This document shows positions 19,346 through 28,122 of a DNA stretch of 64,000 bases, piece by piece. This DNA is from Massilia sp. PAMC28688 (GTDB lineage: Bacteria; Pseudomonadota; Gammaproteobacteria; Burkholderiales; Burkholderiaceae_D): NCBI RefSeq assembly GCF_019443445.1, contig NZ_CP080378.1:1426001-1490000 (forward strand), read 5' to 3'. Each line of letters begins with the position of its first letter. Within the stretch, counting starts at the first letter, position 1. The position numbers were made by a program, and so were the translations under genes. The notes beneath the pieces are model-generated. The model made no database searches. It saw only the letters and a program-made list of their open reading frames with translations, and was not told the origin of the DNA.

Positions 19346-20427
19346 ATTTCTCCGGCAGCTACCGCAGCGGCGATGTGAGCTTTTTGCTCAAGCCCCTGGT
19401 GATGCAGGACTTTGTCGATGTCGAGCAGAAGGAAAAGCTGATCCAGAGCGGCAAGCGCCATTACAGCGAAATGCTGTCGCCGGAGTCGCTGCCGTCGGCG
19501 CGCTACCTGGACGTGTTCCGCCAGGCTTGCGACGCCAACCTGGCACGCATGGCCCGTGACTGCCTGGCGCTGGCCGGGCTGATTACAGCGCGCCGCAGCG
19601 GCGCCATCACGCTGGTGTCGCTGGCGCGGGCCGGCACGCCGGTTGGCGTGGTGCTCAAGCACCTGCTGGCGCGTGTGATGCAGCGCGAGGTGGCGCACTA
19701 CTCGGTATCGATCATTCGCGACCGCGGCATTGACCAGGTGGCGCTGGAACATATCCTGGCGCAGGGCCACGCCCCCGAATCCATCGTCTTCGTGGACGGC
19801 TGGACCGGCAAGGGTGTGATCTCGCGCGAGCTGGAAGCGGCCATTGAAGAGTTCAATGCAAGGCGTGGCACCTGCATCGATGGCGGCCTGTATGTGCTGT
19901 CCGATCTGGCCGGCACCGCCGCCTGCGCGGCATCGTGCGATGACTACCTGATCCCGTCCAGCATCCTCAATGCCACGGTATCGGGCCTGGTCAGCCGCTC
20001 GATCCTCAATGATGCGATTGGCCCGAACGACTTCCACGGCTGCGTGTATTACGAGCAGTTCGAGGCGCAGGACCAGTCGCAGCGCTTTGCCGATGAACTG
20101 GTGGACCTGGCCATGGCTATGGCGCCACTGCAGGGTGAACCGGCGCCCATGGACAAGGCGCTGGCCGCTTCTGTTTCGCGCGCCTATATGCAGGCCGCAT
20201 TGGCCACGCACGGCATCACCGACGTCAACATGGTCAAGCCGGGCATTGGCGAAGCCACCCGCGTGCTGCTGCGCCGCAGTCCGCGCCTGTTGATTGTGCG
20301 CGAGCGCGACTCGGTCGACGTCGCGCACCTGGTGCTGCTGGCCCAGGAAAAGAATATTCCCGTGCTGGTCGACCCTGCGTTGCCATACCATGCTGTATCG
20401 TTGATTAGGAGTGCACTTGATGGCTAA
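19342..20427 (+). CDS. StiP-type phosphoribosyltransferase with PELOTA-like C-terminus
   Basis: 361 residues from the ATG at 19342; longer frames upstream lie inside the HAD gene. The central part has the PRTase-like phosphate loop VDGWTGKG (151-158) and the SLARAGTPVGVVLKHLL segment. The last ~80 residues (RLLIVRERDSVDVAHLVLL, then NIPVLVDPALPYHAVSLI) resemble the PELOTA-type RNA-binding domain found in these clusters. Databases may label this family 'cysteine protease StiP', but the sequence supports a PRTase relative. It overlaps both neighbours. Confidence 0.85.
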   Translation: MNFSGSYRSGDVSFLLKPLVMQDFVDVEQKEKLIQSGKRHYSEMLSPESLPSARYLDVFRQACDANLARMARDCLALAGLITARRSGAITLVSLARAGTPVGVVLKHLLARVMQREVAHYSVSIIRDRGIDQVALEHILAQGHAPESIVFVDGWTGKGVISRELEAAIEEFNARRGTCIDGGLYVLSDLAGTAACAASCDDYLIPSSILNATVSGLVSRSILNDAIGPNDFHGCVYYEQFEAQDQSQRFADELVDLAMAMAPLQGEPAPMDKALAASVSRAYMQAALATHGITDVNMVKPGIGEATRVLLRRSPRLLIVRERDSVDVAHLVLLAQEKNIPVLVDPALPYHAVSLIRSALDG

Positions 20428-21313
20428 GTCGATGGGCGCCTCGCTCTACATCCCCGCCAACCACAAACACCTGATGGAAGTGGCCGACGGCGACCGCCTG
20501 GGGCACACCCGCTCGCTGATTTTCTGCACCGAAGACGCGGTGGCGGACAGTGACCTGAGCTGGGCACTGTTCAACCTGTCGGTGGTGTTGGCCAACATGA
20601 AGGCCAATTCGCACAGCGAGCGTTTTGTACGGGTGCGCAATCCCGAAGTACTGGCGCGCGTCCTCGCCATGCCAGGCGTGGAAAAGCTGACAGGCTTCGT
20701 CATCCCCAAGTGCACGCGCCACAACTTTGACGCCTACTTCAAGCAGGTACGCGGCACCGAGCATATGCTCATGCCCACGCTGGAGACGGCCGACGTCTTC
20801 AATGATGAAGAGATGCGCCTGTTCCGTGAAGTGCTGGAAGCGCCGGGTGTACGCAGCCGCATCCTGGCCCTGCGCATCGGCGGCAATGATCTGCTGGCCC
20901 TCCTTGGACTGCGCCGGCCGCGCACCATGACCATTTACCGCACGCCGCTGGGGCCCGTGATTGCGCGCCTGGTGACCACCTTCCGCCCATACGGCTTTGT
21001 GCTGACCGCGCCCGTGTTCGAGCACCTGGACCTGCCCGAACTGCTGGACCAGGAAGTGGCGGAAGACATGGCCTACGGCATGGTCGGCAAGACCGCGATC
21101 CATCCCAGCCAGATCGCCCCGATCGAGCAGCACTACCGCGTCAAGGCGCGCGACCTGGAAGCGGCACGCGCGATTTTGGACGAGGACAGCCCGGCCGTCT
21201 TCAAGATGCACGAATCCATGTGCGAGGTGGCCACCCACCGCGCCTGGGCGCAGCGCATGCTGGAACAGTCCAAGGTCTTCGGCGCGCATTCCAACGACAC
21301 CGCGGCGCCCTGA
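20420..21313 (+). CDS. CitE/HpcH-like TIM-barrel lyase of the Ter-linked module
   Basis: 297 residues from the ATG at 20420, which has AGGAG upstream. It belongs to the CitE/HpcH-HpaI aldolase superfamily, which uses Mg2+ to cleave or form C-C bonds. Marks are LRIGGNDLLALLG, the Arg/Asp/Glu metal-binding loop around DVFNDEEMRLFREVL, and the family motif GMVGKTAIHPSQIAPIE. It overlaps the StiP-type gene by 8 nt. Within the module it would shape the carbon skeleton of the product; the substrate is unknown. Confidence 0.86.
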   Translation: MAKSMGASLYIPANHKHLMEVADGDRLGHTRSLIFCTEDAVADSDLSWALFNLSVVLANMKANSHSERFVRVRNPEVLARVLAMPGVEKLTGFVIPKCTRHNFDAYFKQVRGTEHMLMPTLETADVFNDEEMRLFREVLEAPGVRSRILALRIGGNDLLALLGLRRPRTMTIYRTPLGPVIARLVTTFRPYGFVLTAPVFEHLDLPELLDQEVAEDMAYGMVGKTAIHPSQIAPIEQHYRVKARDLEAARAILDEDSPAVFKMHESMCEVATHRAWAQRMLEQSKVFGAHSNDTAAP

Positions 21314-21352
21314 AACGGCGCTGTATTCCCCTCACTGAAAAAGGACGGCATT

Positions 21353-22546
21353 GTGAACATATTCTCGCGTGGACAAAAGGGCAAACTCGCCGACCTGGGC
21401 TGCCCGTCGCAATTTCCGATTGTGCTGGACATGAATGGCCCCGGCCTGACGATCGACGTGTCGTGCTTTGGCCTGGACGGCGACGACAAGCTGTCCGACG
21501 AGCGGTTCATGGTCTTCTATAACCAGCTGGCCGCGCCAGGCAACGCCATCACGCTGGCGATGGATGGCGGCAAGGCCAGGTTCAACGTCAATCTCGACGC
21601 CCTACCTGCCTCCATCGCCAAGATGGTGTTCGTGGCCGCGGTTGACGGCAACGGCACCATGCGCTCGCTGGGCGCGAGCACCATGAGCATAGGCGACGTT
21701 GTGCAGTTTCCGATCAGCGGCGGCGACTTCCAGGATGAGAAAGCGGTGATCGTGGGCGAGGTGTACCGCAAGGATGGCGTGTGGCGTTTTGGCGCCAATG
21801 GGCAGGGCTTCAACGGTGGCTTGTCGGCACTGCTCAAGCACTTTGGCGGGACCGAGGCGGCGGCGCCAACGCCGGCACCGGCAGCGCCAGCACAGGGCAA
21901 GGTATCGCTGTCCAAGGTCACGCTGGAAAAGCGCGGCGACAAGGTATCGCTGGACAAGGCGGCAGGACGCGGCGGCTATGGCCGCGTGCACGTGAACCTG
22001 AACTGGAACCGCAGCGGCAGCGCGCCGGCCAAGACAGGCTTTTTCGCCAAGCTGACAGGCGGCAGCAGCACGGTGGACCTGGACCTGGCGTGCATGTACG
22101 AGATGAGCGACGGTACGCGCGGCCTGGTACAGGCGCTGGGCAACTGCTGGGGCGAGTACGACCGCTACCCGTTCATCAAGCTCGAAGGCGACGACCGCAC
22201 CGGCCAGAACGCCAACGGCGAAAACATCCTGATCAACGGCGACCAGTTCAACAACATCAAGCGCGCACTGATTTTTGCCTTCATTTACAAGGGCGTCCCA
22301 AACTGGACCAGTACCGACGGCGTGGTCACGATCGACATGCCGGGCCAGACGCCGATCGAGGTCAAGCTGGACCAGGGTGGCAATCAGATGATGTGCGCCA
22401 TCGCCATGATCGAGAACCGCGGCGGCAGCATGCAGGTGACCAAGCTGGAAGAGTACTTCAGCCAGCAGGGCAGCATCAGCGCCCACCAGATGATGGACCA
22501 GCGCTTTGGCTTTGGGCTGCGCTGGACCACCGGCTCGAAAAGCTGA
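21353..22546 (+). CDS. terA: TerA-type tellurium resistance protein
   Basis: 397 residues from a GTG at 21353 (AAGGA upstream). Residues 1-165 form a TerD-like domain (VSCFGLDGDDKLSDERFMVF; GQGFNGGLSALLKHFGG). An Ala/Pro linker follows, then the TerA C-terminal domain (about 205-397) with VHVNLNWNR, DLDLACMYEMSDGTRG and FIKLEGDDRTG. TerA is associated with Ca-binding membrane-linked complexes in other Ter systems. It ends the plus-strand cluster, 9 nt from the converging LPMO gene. No terB, terC or terZ is in the window. Confidence 0.86.
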   Translation: MNIFSRGQKGKLADLGCPSQFPIVLDMNGPGLTIDVSCFGLDGDDKLSDERFMVFYNQLAAPGNAITLAMDGGKARFNVNLDALPASIAKMVFVAAVDGNGTMRSLGASTMSIGDVVQFPISGGDFQDEKAVIVGEVYRKDGVWRFGANGQGFNGGLSALLKHFGGTEAAAPTPAPAAPAQGKVSLSKVTLEKRGDKVSLDKAAGRGGYGRVHVNLNWNRSGSAPAKTGFFAKLTGGSSTVDLDLACMYEMSDGTRGLVQALGNCWGEYDRYPFIKLEGDDRTGQNANGENILINGDQFNNIKRALIFAFIYKGVPNWTSTDGVVTIDMPGQTPIEVKLDQGGNQMMCAIAMIENRGGSMQVTKLEEYFSQQGSISAHQMMDQRFGFGLRWTTGSKS

Positions 22547-22555
22547 GGTTCCCGG

Positions 22556-23959
22556 TTACGGAGCAGTCCAGGCGTCACCCCAGTGTGCGCCCACGCCCGG
22601 CTCGTATTGCGTCGAGCTGGCCGACCAGATCGTGCACCAGCCGCTGTATGGGTAAGGCTTGCAGGTATAGACCTTGCCGTCCTTCGGCTGCAGTACCCGG
22701 GTGCCCGCCTTGTAGATGCCAAGCGAGGCCGGGAACACGTGATCGTGCGCAGCCGTGCCTTCCGCCGTCATCGTCAGATTGAAGGTCTTCTGCACCGGCG
22801 TACCGCCATTGGCGGGCACGCCCTTGAGCACCAGCTGATGGGCTCCCGCTGCAGGCTCGTTCAAAGCAATCGACAAGCCGGCGCTGCTACTGGCGAGCGG
22901 CGTTGAATCGAATCCTTTGGAGACCCCGGCCTGGTCATACACGTAGGCACTTACATCCATTGCTGTATTGGCGCTGACGCTGAAATCGATCGTCAGCGCG
23001 CCACCTTTGATGATGTAGGCGCTTTGCAGGCCAGTGACCGTGATGTCGGCTGGGGGCACGACATCCTTCGTGATCTGCACCTCCACGCGCGTGAGGCCGC
23101 TGCCCGATTTACTGTAGATCGTGTTCTGCCCGTAGACCGGCATGATGCTCCCGTCCTGCCCCAGCTGGCCGGCGCGCAACAGTGGCTGCTCCGCGTTCAC
23201 GCGGGTGGCGAGCTTGAAGGCCCAGTTGTTGCGCAAACCTTCCGTGGCACTGCCGATGTGCAGCGTCGTCTGCAGCTCCCGCTTTTCGCCATTCGCGTCA
23301 AACACCCGCGTCGCCACGCTGTCGCCGGCTGCCAAGTCGACGGACGGATAGATGACGCCGCGCTGCGTCCACTCAGGCGCAGTCGTGCTGTCGTTGAACA
23401 TCACATCGACCAGGTTGTAAAAGCTGTTGGGCGTGTCTGCCACTTCCCATACACCCAGGATGATCTGGTAGCCGCTGCGCTTGGGCACAACGCAGGAATG
23501 GTTCACCACCATCGGCGGCTGCGCGTTATTACCGCCCACCGTGCAAAATGGCGTGAGGTCGAACGCGGCGCGCGTCAGCTTCTGGTTGGGATTCCAATCA
23601 GGCTTGGTGATGTAGTAGCGCCAGTTGCGCGAGGCGTGATTGGCCGTGAACTGCCAGGAAAAGGTATTGAGGCCGGCCTGCATTGGGCGCTTGTTCCAGC
23701 GGCTGCTGGTCTGCTCATTGAGTTCGCCAAACTGCGGCAGCGCAGCGCTGGCGATGGCGCCATCGGCCGGCCCTCCGGATGGAAATCCGGAAGAAGCCTC
23801 CAGGCTTTGCGGCTCCCACTGTATGGCGCCGCAGGCGCTGTTGGCGCCCTGCTTGCATAGCAGGTTGCGCGACGCAGGCTGGGAAATATAACCATGGGCC
23901 CAGATACCGGAACTGGCCAGCAGTGACAGAGCGCCAAAGAGCATACTGATTTTTTTCAC
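22556..23959 (-). CDS. Secreted AA10 lytic polysaccharide monooxygenase with C-terminal chitin-binding domain (GbpA-like)
   Basis: 467 residues from a GTG at 23959 preceded by AAGGAT. Residues 1-21 are a signal peptide that ends IWA, leaving His22 as the mature N-terminus. His22 and His108 (QFTANHAS) form the copper histidine brace of AA10 LPMOs, which oxidatively cleave chitin or cellulose. A GbpA-like middle region follows. The last ~65 residues (VYTCKPYPYSGWCTIWS, then YEPGVGAHWGDAW) match a CBM5/12 chitin-binding domain. It is a lone gene converging on terA. Secreted chitin use is likely. Confidence 0.9.
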   Translation of the reverse strand: MKKISMLFGALSLLASSGIWAHGYISQPASRNLLCKQGANSACGAIQWEPQSLEASSGFPSGGPADGAIASAALPQFGELNEQTSSRWNKRPMQAGLNTFSWQFTANHASRNWRYYITKPDWNPNQKLTRAAFDLTPFCTVGGNNAQPPMVVNHSCVVPKRSGYQIILGVWEVADTPNSFYNLVDVMFNDSTTAPEWTQRGVIYPSVDLAAGDSVATRVFDANGEKRELQTTLHIGSATEGLRNNWAFKLATRVNAEQPLLRAGQLGQDGSIMPVYGQNTIYSKSGSGLTRVEVQITKDVVPPADITVTGLQSAYIIKGGALTIDFSVSANTAMDVSAYVYDQAGVSKGFDSTPLASSSAGLSIALNEPAAGAHQLVLKGVPANGGTPVQKTFNLTMTAEGTAAHDHVFPASLGIYKAGTRVLQPKDGKVYTCKPYPYSGWCTIWSASSTQYEPGVGAHWGDAWTAP

Positions 23960-24341
23960 GTTGATATCCTTCGATAAAGGTGACAAGCAGGAGCACGGGT
24001 AGTGCCTGACGGCTAGCTAGCTTTTTTAGGATGCAAGTGAAAAAATCGAGCGTCAACTGGTTTAAATCGTTGCGCCATGATGCGATACCAGTGCACGAAA
24101 GCACCGGCTGTTCCGAAGCGGCGGGGCGCTGGCAAGTGGCATTTGCGTAGTGATTGGGCTAGGACCACTTCATAACCTGGGCGCGAGTGGTATGCGCGGG
24201 CGGCGCTGGCTACTTGGAAGGCGACGGCCTTTCAGCGACGTGCGCGCCATCGAGAGGGCCAGCAGAAGCGCCTTCCCCCAGATGATGGACCAGCGCGAGG
24301 ATCCGGCGGCGCTGGTCCTCGCGCTCCAAACCGGGCCGTCC
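23960..24341. other. Intergenic region between LPMO gene and creD
   Basis: 382 nt with no convincing gene. It holds the LPMO upstream region and, just beyond the creD stop, a perfect 10-bp stem (24292-24301 with 24316-24325) with a G/C-rich loop. That hairpin could end the creD transcript, although no T-run follows on the minus strand. Confidence 0.5.
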
Positions 24342-25727
24342 TTATGGTGTCGTCACCTCCGGCGGCGCCGCGCGCGTGATCTGGTACCAGTCCACTTTGC
24401 GGGTGGCGATCATGACTGCGGCCAGCATGGCGAACAACAGCAGACTGCCCATCACCAGCGCATTATTCTCCGAGATCAGCAAGCCATACAAGGCACCGTA
24501 AAGCAGGGTGAGCGCGCCACCGAAAGCCATGCCGCGGGTCCAGTCGCGCAGCACAAATGAGAGGTAGAAGCCGAGCAGCAGTATGCAGGCCACGCTGGCG
24601 GCCAGGTACGCCAATGCAAACGCGATGTGCTCCGACAGGCTGACGAGCAGCAGGAAGAACAGCGCCAGGGCGAGGCCCACCAGCAGGTACTGCACGGGGT
24701 GGATCGGCAGGCGCTTGAGCATTTCAAACATGAAGAAGGCGGCGAAGGTGAGCGCCACGAACAGGAAGCCGTACTTCACCGCGCGCCCGGCCAGCGTGTA
24801 GATGTTGACCGGCTCAATGAATGCTACCGTGAAGGCTTCGACCTGCATGTGCGGCTGCTCGCCGCCGGCAGTGCGCGACAGCTCCATGTCGCGCAGCTTT
24901 TTCTGTGACATGGTGGAGAGCGACGAGATATTCCAGGTCGCTTCGAAGCCCGTATCGTCAATGCGCCGTTCGCTGGGCGATGGCAGGAAGTCGCCACCGA
25001 ACTGCGGGTGGGGCCAGTCCGACTTGACGGTGACCTTGTTGCTCTTGCCGATCGGGACAAAGTGTTGGCGTTCGATGCCATCGAGTCCCAGCATCATGCT
25101 GAACTGGACAGCGGCGGGCGACTCCATCGTCATGGGGGCAAGCTTGGCGTGCAGGCCGGCGGGCGTGGACAGCAGCCCCGTGCCCTGTTCAAATTCGGCG
25201 CTGCCATCACCCCATTTGATGGTTGGAATATTGCGGATGCCGCGCACATCGCTGATGCCCATTGCAACGCTGGGCCGCCCGATGGTAATTCTGGAATCCG
25301 GCTTCGCGCGGGGCAAAGCATTGACGGCGGGGATGGCGAAGTCACCGCTGATGTCGTGGGTGCCGCCGTAGACCAGCACCTGGTGAATGCCGCGGTAGCG
25401 GCGGTCGGTCTTGACCTGGCTGGTAATCTTGAGCTGCTCCGGAAACACCAGATGGGTGCGGCGTGCCGTGTGGGTAACCGTTTCCGTCTTCTTTGTGCCG
25501 CCTTCCTCCTTGACCAGCTGTTCCTGATACTCGTCAGTGTAGGGAATGACGAGGACCGGCCCCATGATGGTCTGCTCGCGCACAGAGGTGGCAGCGATGC
25601 TGGCGACCGCCTCGTGCCGGAACTTGCCGCGCTCTTCGATGGTTTCTTCGATCATGCTGAGCGGGATACAGATGAGCACAGCGAGTGCCAGCACGATGAT
25701 GGTCTTGAATAGCAGTGTTCTTTGCAT
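24342..25727 (-). CDS. creD: Inner membrane protein CreD
   Basis: Cell-envelope integrity protein of the CreBC regulon (CET), 461 residues. There is one N-terminal membrane segment (about 7-24, LLFKTIIVLALAVLICIPL), a large periplasmic part (VLVIPYTDEYQEQLV; YGGTHDISGDF) and five or six C-terminal membrane segments. The start ATG at 25727 has AAGGAA upstream. CreB/CreC normally control it and lie next to it. Here they are about 19.4 kb away on the same strand, so the operon has been split. Confidence 0.92.
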   Translation of the reverse strand: MQRTLLFKTIIVLALAVLICIPLSMIEETIEERGKFRHEAVASIAATSVREQTIMGPVLVIPYTDEYQEQLVKEEGGTKKTETVTHTARRTHLVFPEQLKITSQVKTDRRYRGIHQVLVYGGTHDISGDFAIPAVNALPRAKPDSRITIGRPSVAMGISDVRGIRNIPTIKWGDGSAEFEQGTGLLSTPAGLHAKLAPMTMESPAAVQFSMMLGLDGIERQHFVPIGKSNKVTVKSDWPHPQFGGDFLPSPSERRIDDTGFEATWNISSLSTMSQKKLRDMELSRTAGGEQPHMQVEAFTVAFIEPVNIYTLAGRAVKYGFLFVALTFAAFFMFEMLKRLPIHPVQYLLVGLALALFFLLLVSLSEHIAFALAYLAASVACILLLGFYLSFVLRDWTRGMAFGGALTLLYGALYGLLISENNALVMGSLLLFAMLAAVMIATRKVDWYQITRAAPPEVTTP

Positions 25728-25946
25728 GGCGACATTTCCTTGAAGAGTGATGTCGCAAGTGTAGGAATGCTGTGTGCGAACAGTGTGCGGTCGGTGTGAA
25801 GCGCCAGTAAAACATTGAATCCGGATGAGGGAATGCCGGCTGGATGTCTACTAACCGCCATTTGTTTGATCTAACGCAAGTCTTGGACAGAAGCGATTGC
25901 GTCTTATCACGTTAATATCAAACGTTCAAAATTCCACTGGGGCTCT

Positions 25947-27080
25947 GTGTCAATTTCCGAAAGTATCCTGTCATGGTTGAATCTCGCGCCACTGAACGAG
26001 CTCGACGCAACCAAACGTGCGCTTGCGCAGTCCAATGAACAGATTGGTAGCTTAAAAATTGCAAACAGCGATTTGCAGAAGCGCGTGGCGCGCTTGGGCA
26101 GCGACCTTGCAAGCATTGGCCGCGAAGTTACAAGCTTGAATCGCCATGTGAGTCTAGCGAATGCACAGCAACTCTGGTGCAAAGCATCGCTAACTGAGCT
26201 ACCGCCCGATACGCCTGATGCTATCCGGCGCCACACCACGAAGGACGCTGCGACCATCCTGAGACAAGCGGAGACGCTCTACGATTTGATCGATCCTGCG
26301 AACTTTTCTACTTCGGCCCAGTGGGCCTTGTACTGGTGCCTCGCGCATGCTTCGGCGGCAGCAATCACGGCGACACAAGCCGCGAAACGCGAAGATGGCA
26401 TATCGGGAGACTTTCTGAATGAACTGGCAGCGCAAGCACGCGGCCTTCCACAGGTGAGCGCTGAAACAGGGCTCCAGATCGCCTATAACGCGATCTTTGA
26501 GCAATGCGAGCCGGCCCTCAAGGAAGCACAGGTTGGGGCGGATATACTTTTGATCGTGGCGGGAAGTTCTTTGGTCCCCGATGGACTGGCCCGACTTTTT
26601 TGGATTCAGGCCAAACGAGAGAAGACTTCAGCATTCAAACTCCATTACGAGCAGGCCAATACCGGTGGATACCAGGTTGACGCGCTGGCCAAGATGTCGT
26701 CTGAAGCGCAGGGTTCATTCGCGCTCTACATGCAGTACGCCGGATCGCTGACTTTCGTGCCAGCTGTGCCGGTAGCGAAACTTGGCCGGACAAGCTATAC
26801 GGCTGACCTGGCGCTCTTAGGGACCCGTTTGCCCGAATATATTGTGGCCTCCAGCGCCAAGGCAAATGCAGGCACGTTCAAGAACGTAAAGGCCATCCTT
26901 GCGTTCCTGGATAAGGCATCCGACAACAAGCCCTTATATGTCGTTACGATTTCCGCAGGTGATAGGCAGCGCGACAAAGAGCTGACGCAACTGCTAACGA
27001 CGGTGTCGGACTATTACCTTGAGAAGCTTGGGATGTCAAAGGAACGTAATAAAGGTAAAGACCGGGGCATGGAGCGATAG
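25947..27080 (+). CDS. Hypothetical protein, coiled coil plus PD-(D/E)xK-like core
   Basis: 377 residues from a GTG at 25947. Residues about 20-70 form a heptad-rich coiled coil (LKIANSDLQKRVARLGSDLA). The middle has GADILLIV followed by LARLFWIQAKREK. This E/GAD-x(n)-QAKR spacing is typical of restriction-endonuclease-like nucleases, and the later AQGSFALYMQY segment also recurs in such proteins. The family name is not recognised. The gene is lone, at the left edge of the accessory island, and its base composition is more AT-rich than neighbouring core genes. A defence or toxin role is an inference only. Confidence 0.6.
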   Translation: MSISESILSWLNLAPLNELDATKRALAQSNEQIGSLKIANSDLQKRVARLGSDLASIGREVTSLNRHVSLANAQQLWCKASLTELPPDTPDAIRRHTTKDAATILRQAETLYDLIDPANFSTSAQWALYWCLAHASAAAITATQAAKREDGISGDFLNELAAQARGLPQVSAETGLQIAYNAIFEQCEPALKEAQVGADILLIVAGSSLVPDGLARLFWIQAKREKTSAFKLHYEQANTGGYQVDALAKMSSEAQGSFALYMQYAGSLTFVPAVPVAKLGRTSYTADLALLGTRLPEYIVASSAKANAGTFKNVKAILAFLDKASDNKPLYVVTISAGDRQRDKELTQLLTTVSDYYLEKLGMSKERNKGKDRGMER

Positions 27081-27357
27081 CCGTTGTGCCAGGTCGCTGG
27101 CAGAGCAAAGTGGGGCAGAAACGACGCGGCACTGATCCCGTTGAACCCGTGTCGGGATGTCGGCACTGACTCCGTTGCGGTCCCGTTGGTCGGATCTCCC
27201 ATCTGCAACCACTTCAGCTTTTCGGACCCGTATCCGCTATTTGCGCGCGATGAGAGTGCCACCAGGAATTTTTTCCCGTCGATTTCTGATTGAACCCGCC
27301 GCTTCATGCGACAAGCGCGGCCAGGAGGGGAAGCGCTACCTCTACTTGATGCCCCTA
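27081..27357. other. Intergenic stretch left of the interrupted secreted-protein gene
   Basis: 277 nt without a gene that I can support. It contains copy 1 of the 24-bp repeat and short frames without homology to anything recognised. Probably part of the acquired DNA around the IS66 insertion. Confidence 0.4.
27146..27169. repeat. 24-bp direct repeat, copy 1
   Basis: A 24-bp sequence beginning CCCGTGTCGG, with the same sequence (one mismatch) at 30936-30959 in the same orientation. The two copies flank the gene that IS66 interrupted. Origin not recognised. Confidence 0.6.
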
Positions 27358-27437
27358 CTACGCGCCCATCAACACTAATCCATATCCCGTTTTGGTGATG
27401 TCACATGCTGTTGTACCGTTAAAGTGACTGATGTTTC
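27358..27437 (-). pseudogene. 3' fragment of secreted-protein gene split by IS66
   Basis: When the IS66 element (27438-30543) and one target duplication are removed, the frame from 30834 continues through ATC (30546-30544) into AGT at 27429 without shift. It then runs 23 more codons (SHFNGTTACDITKTGYG...) to TAG at 27358-27360. This adds a second cysteine (TACDIT) that could pair with the one in the N-terminal part. The intact product would be 120 residues. Confidence 0.8.
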
Positions 27438-27471
27438 GTAAGCGTGGCATCAGTACCGTCTTGACGCCCGC

Positions 27472-28071
27472 TTACTTCCGGCCCCAGCCATTCCAAGCCA
27501 TGCGCAGCAGCGTCGCGTTCGCCATTCGCTGATCGAAGGCCTCTGCGTCGAAGCTGCCGCCCACCCATCTCAAATAGTCCTTTGCTTCCTGGCTCTTCGG
27601 TTCGTCCCGCAGTGTCGTGAGGAAGTCGTCGTAGCCGCCGATGCCGCCGACGTCTTCAGGCGGGCATGCGCGCTTGCCATCGATGATATAGGCACTGCCC
27701 ATTGGCTCTGGACGTTGCTCAATTTTTTCGACGTGAATTTCATGCTGCCAGCTGTCCCCGAAATCGTATTGGTAGGTGAAGCGCTGGCCGGTGTACAGCA
27801 ATCGATTCAGCTTTCCTTTTCGGTCATCGAACATTTCCTCGTCGCTGTCGTAGCTGCCCTCAAGAACATGCTCGTTGTCAAGCATGCTGTAGGTGCGGCC
27901 CTCAACACGAAACTCATGAAGATGGGCGTCGGTCCAGCCAAACGCGGCCTGGATGATGTGATGAAGCGCACGCAAGCTGAGGTCGCCGTCGACGACGATA
28001 CGGCGCCAGATTGGCGGCGTGATGTCTGCGATGCTGATGCGCAAAGTGATGACGATATTTTTCTTGGCCAT
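27472..28071 (-). CDS. pRiA4b ORF-3-like protein, passenger in IS66
   Basis: 199 residues from the ATG at 28071; a TTG at 28095 is possible. It matches the plasmid pRiA4b ORF-3 family: ITPPIWRRIVVDGDLSLRAL near the N-terminus, HLHEFRVEGRTY, then the FTYQYDFGDSWQHEI signature and CPPEDVGGIGGYDDFL. The family's biochemical role is unknown. It lies inside the inverted repeats of the IS66, 52 nt from tnpC, on the same strand, so it moves with the element. Confidence 0.85.
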   Translation of the reverse strand: MAKKNIVITLRISIADITPPIWRRIVVDGDLSLRALHHIIQAAFGWTDAHLHEFRVEGRTYSMLDNEHVLEGSYDSDEEMFDDRKGKLNRLLYTGQRFTYQYDFGDSWQHEIHVEKIEQRPEPMGSAYIIDGKRACPPEDVGGIGGYDDFLTTLRDEPKSQEAKDYLRWVGGSFDAEAFDQRMANATLLRMAWNGWGRK

Positions 28072-28122
28072 GAGAGTTTCGTTCAATGCGCGCAATTACC
28101 ATCACCGGATGTGACGTTACAA

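Noticed and set aside
25728..25810. CreB binding tag (TTCAC repeat) upstream of creD
   Set aside because: TTCAC occurs once and is followed by GCACAC-type repeats, but the second TTCAC at the right spacing is missing.
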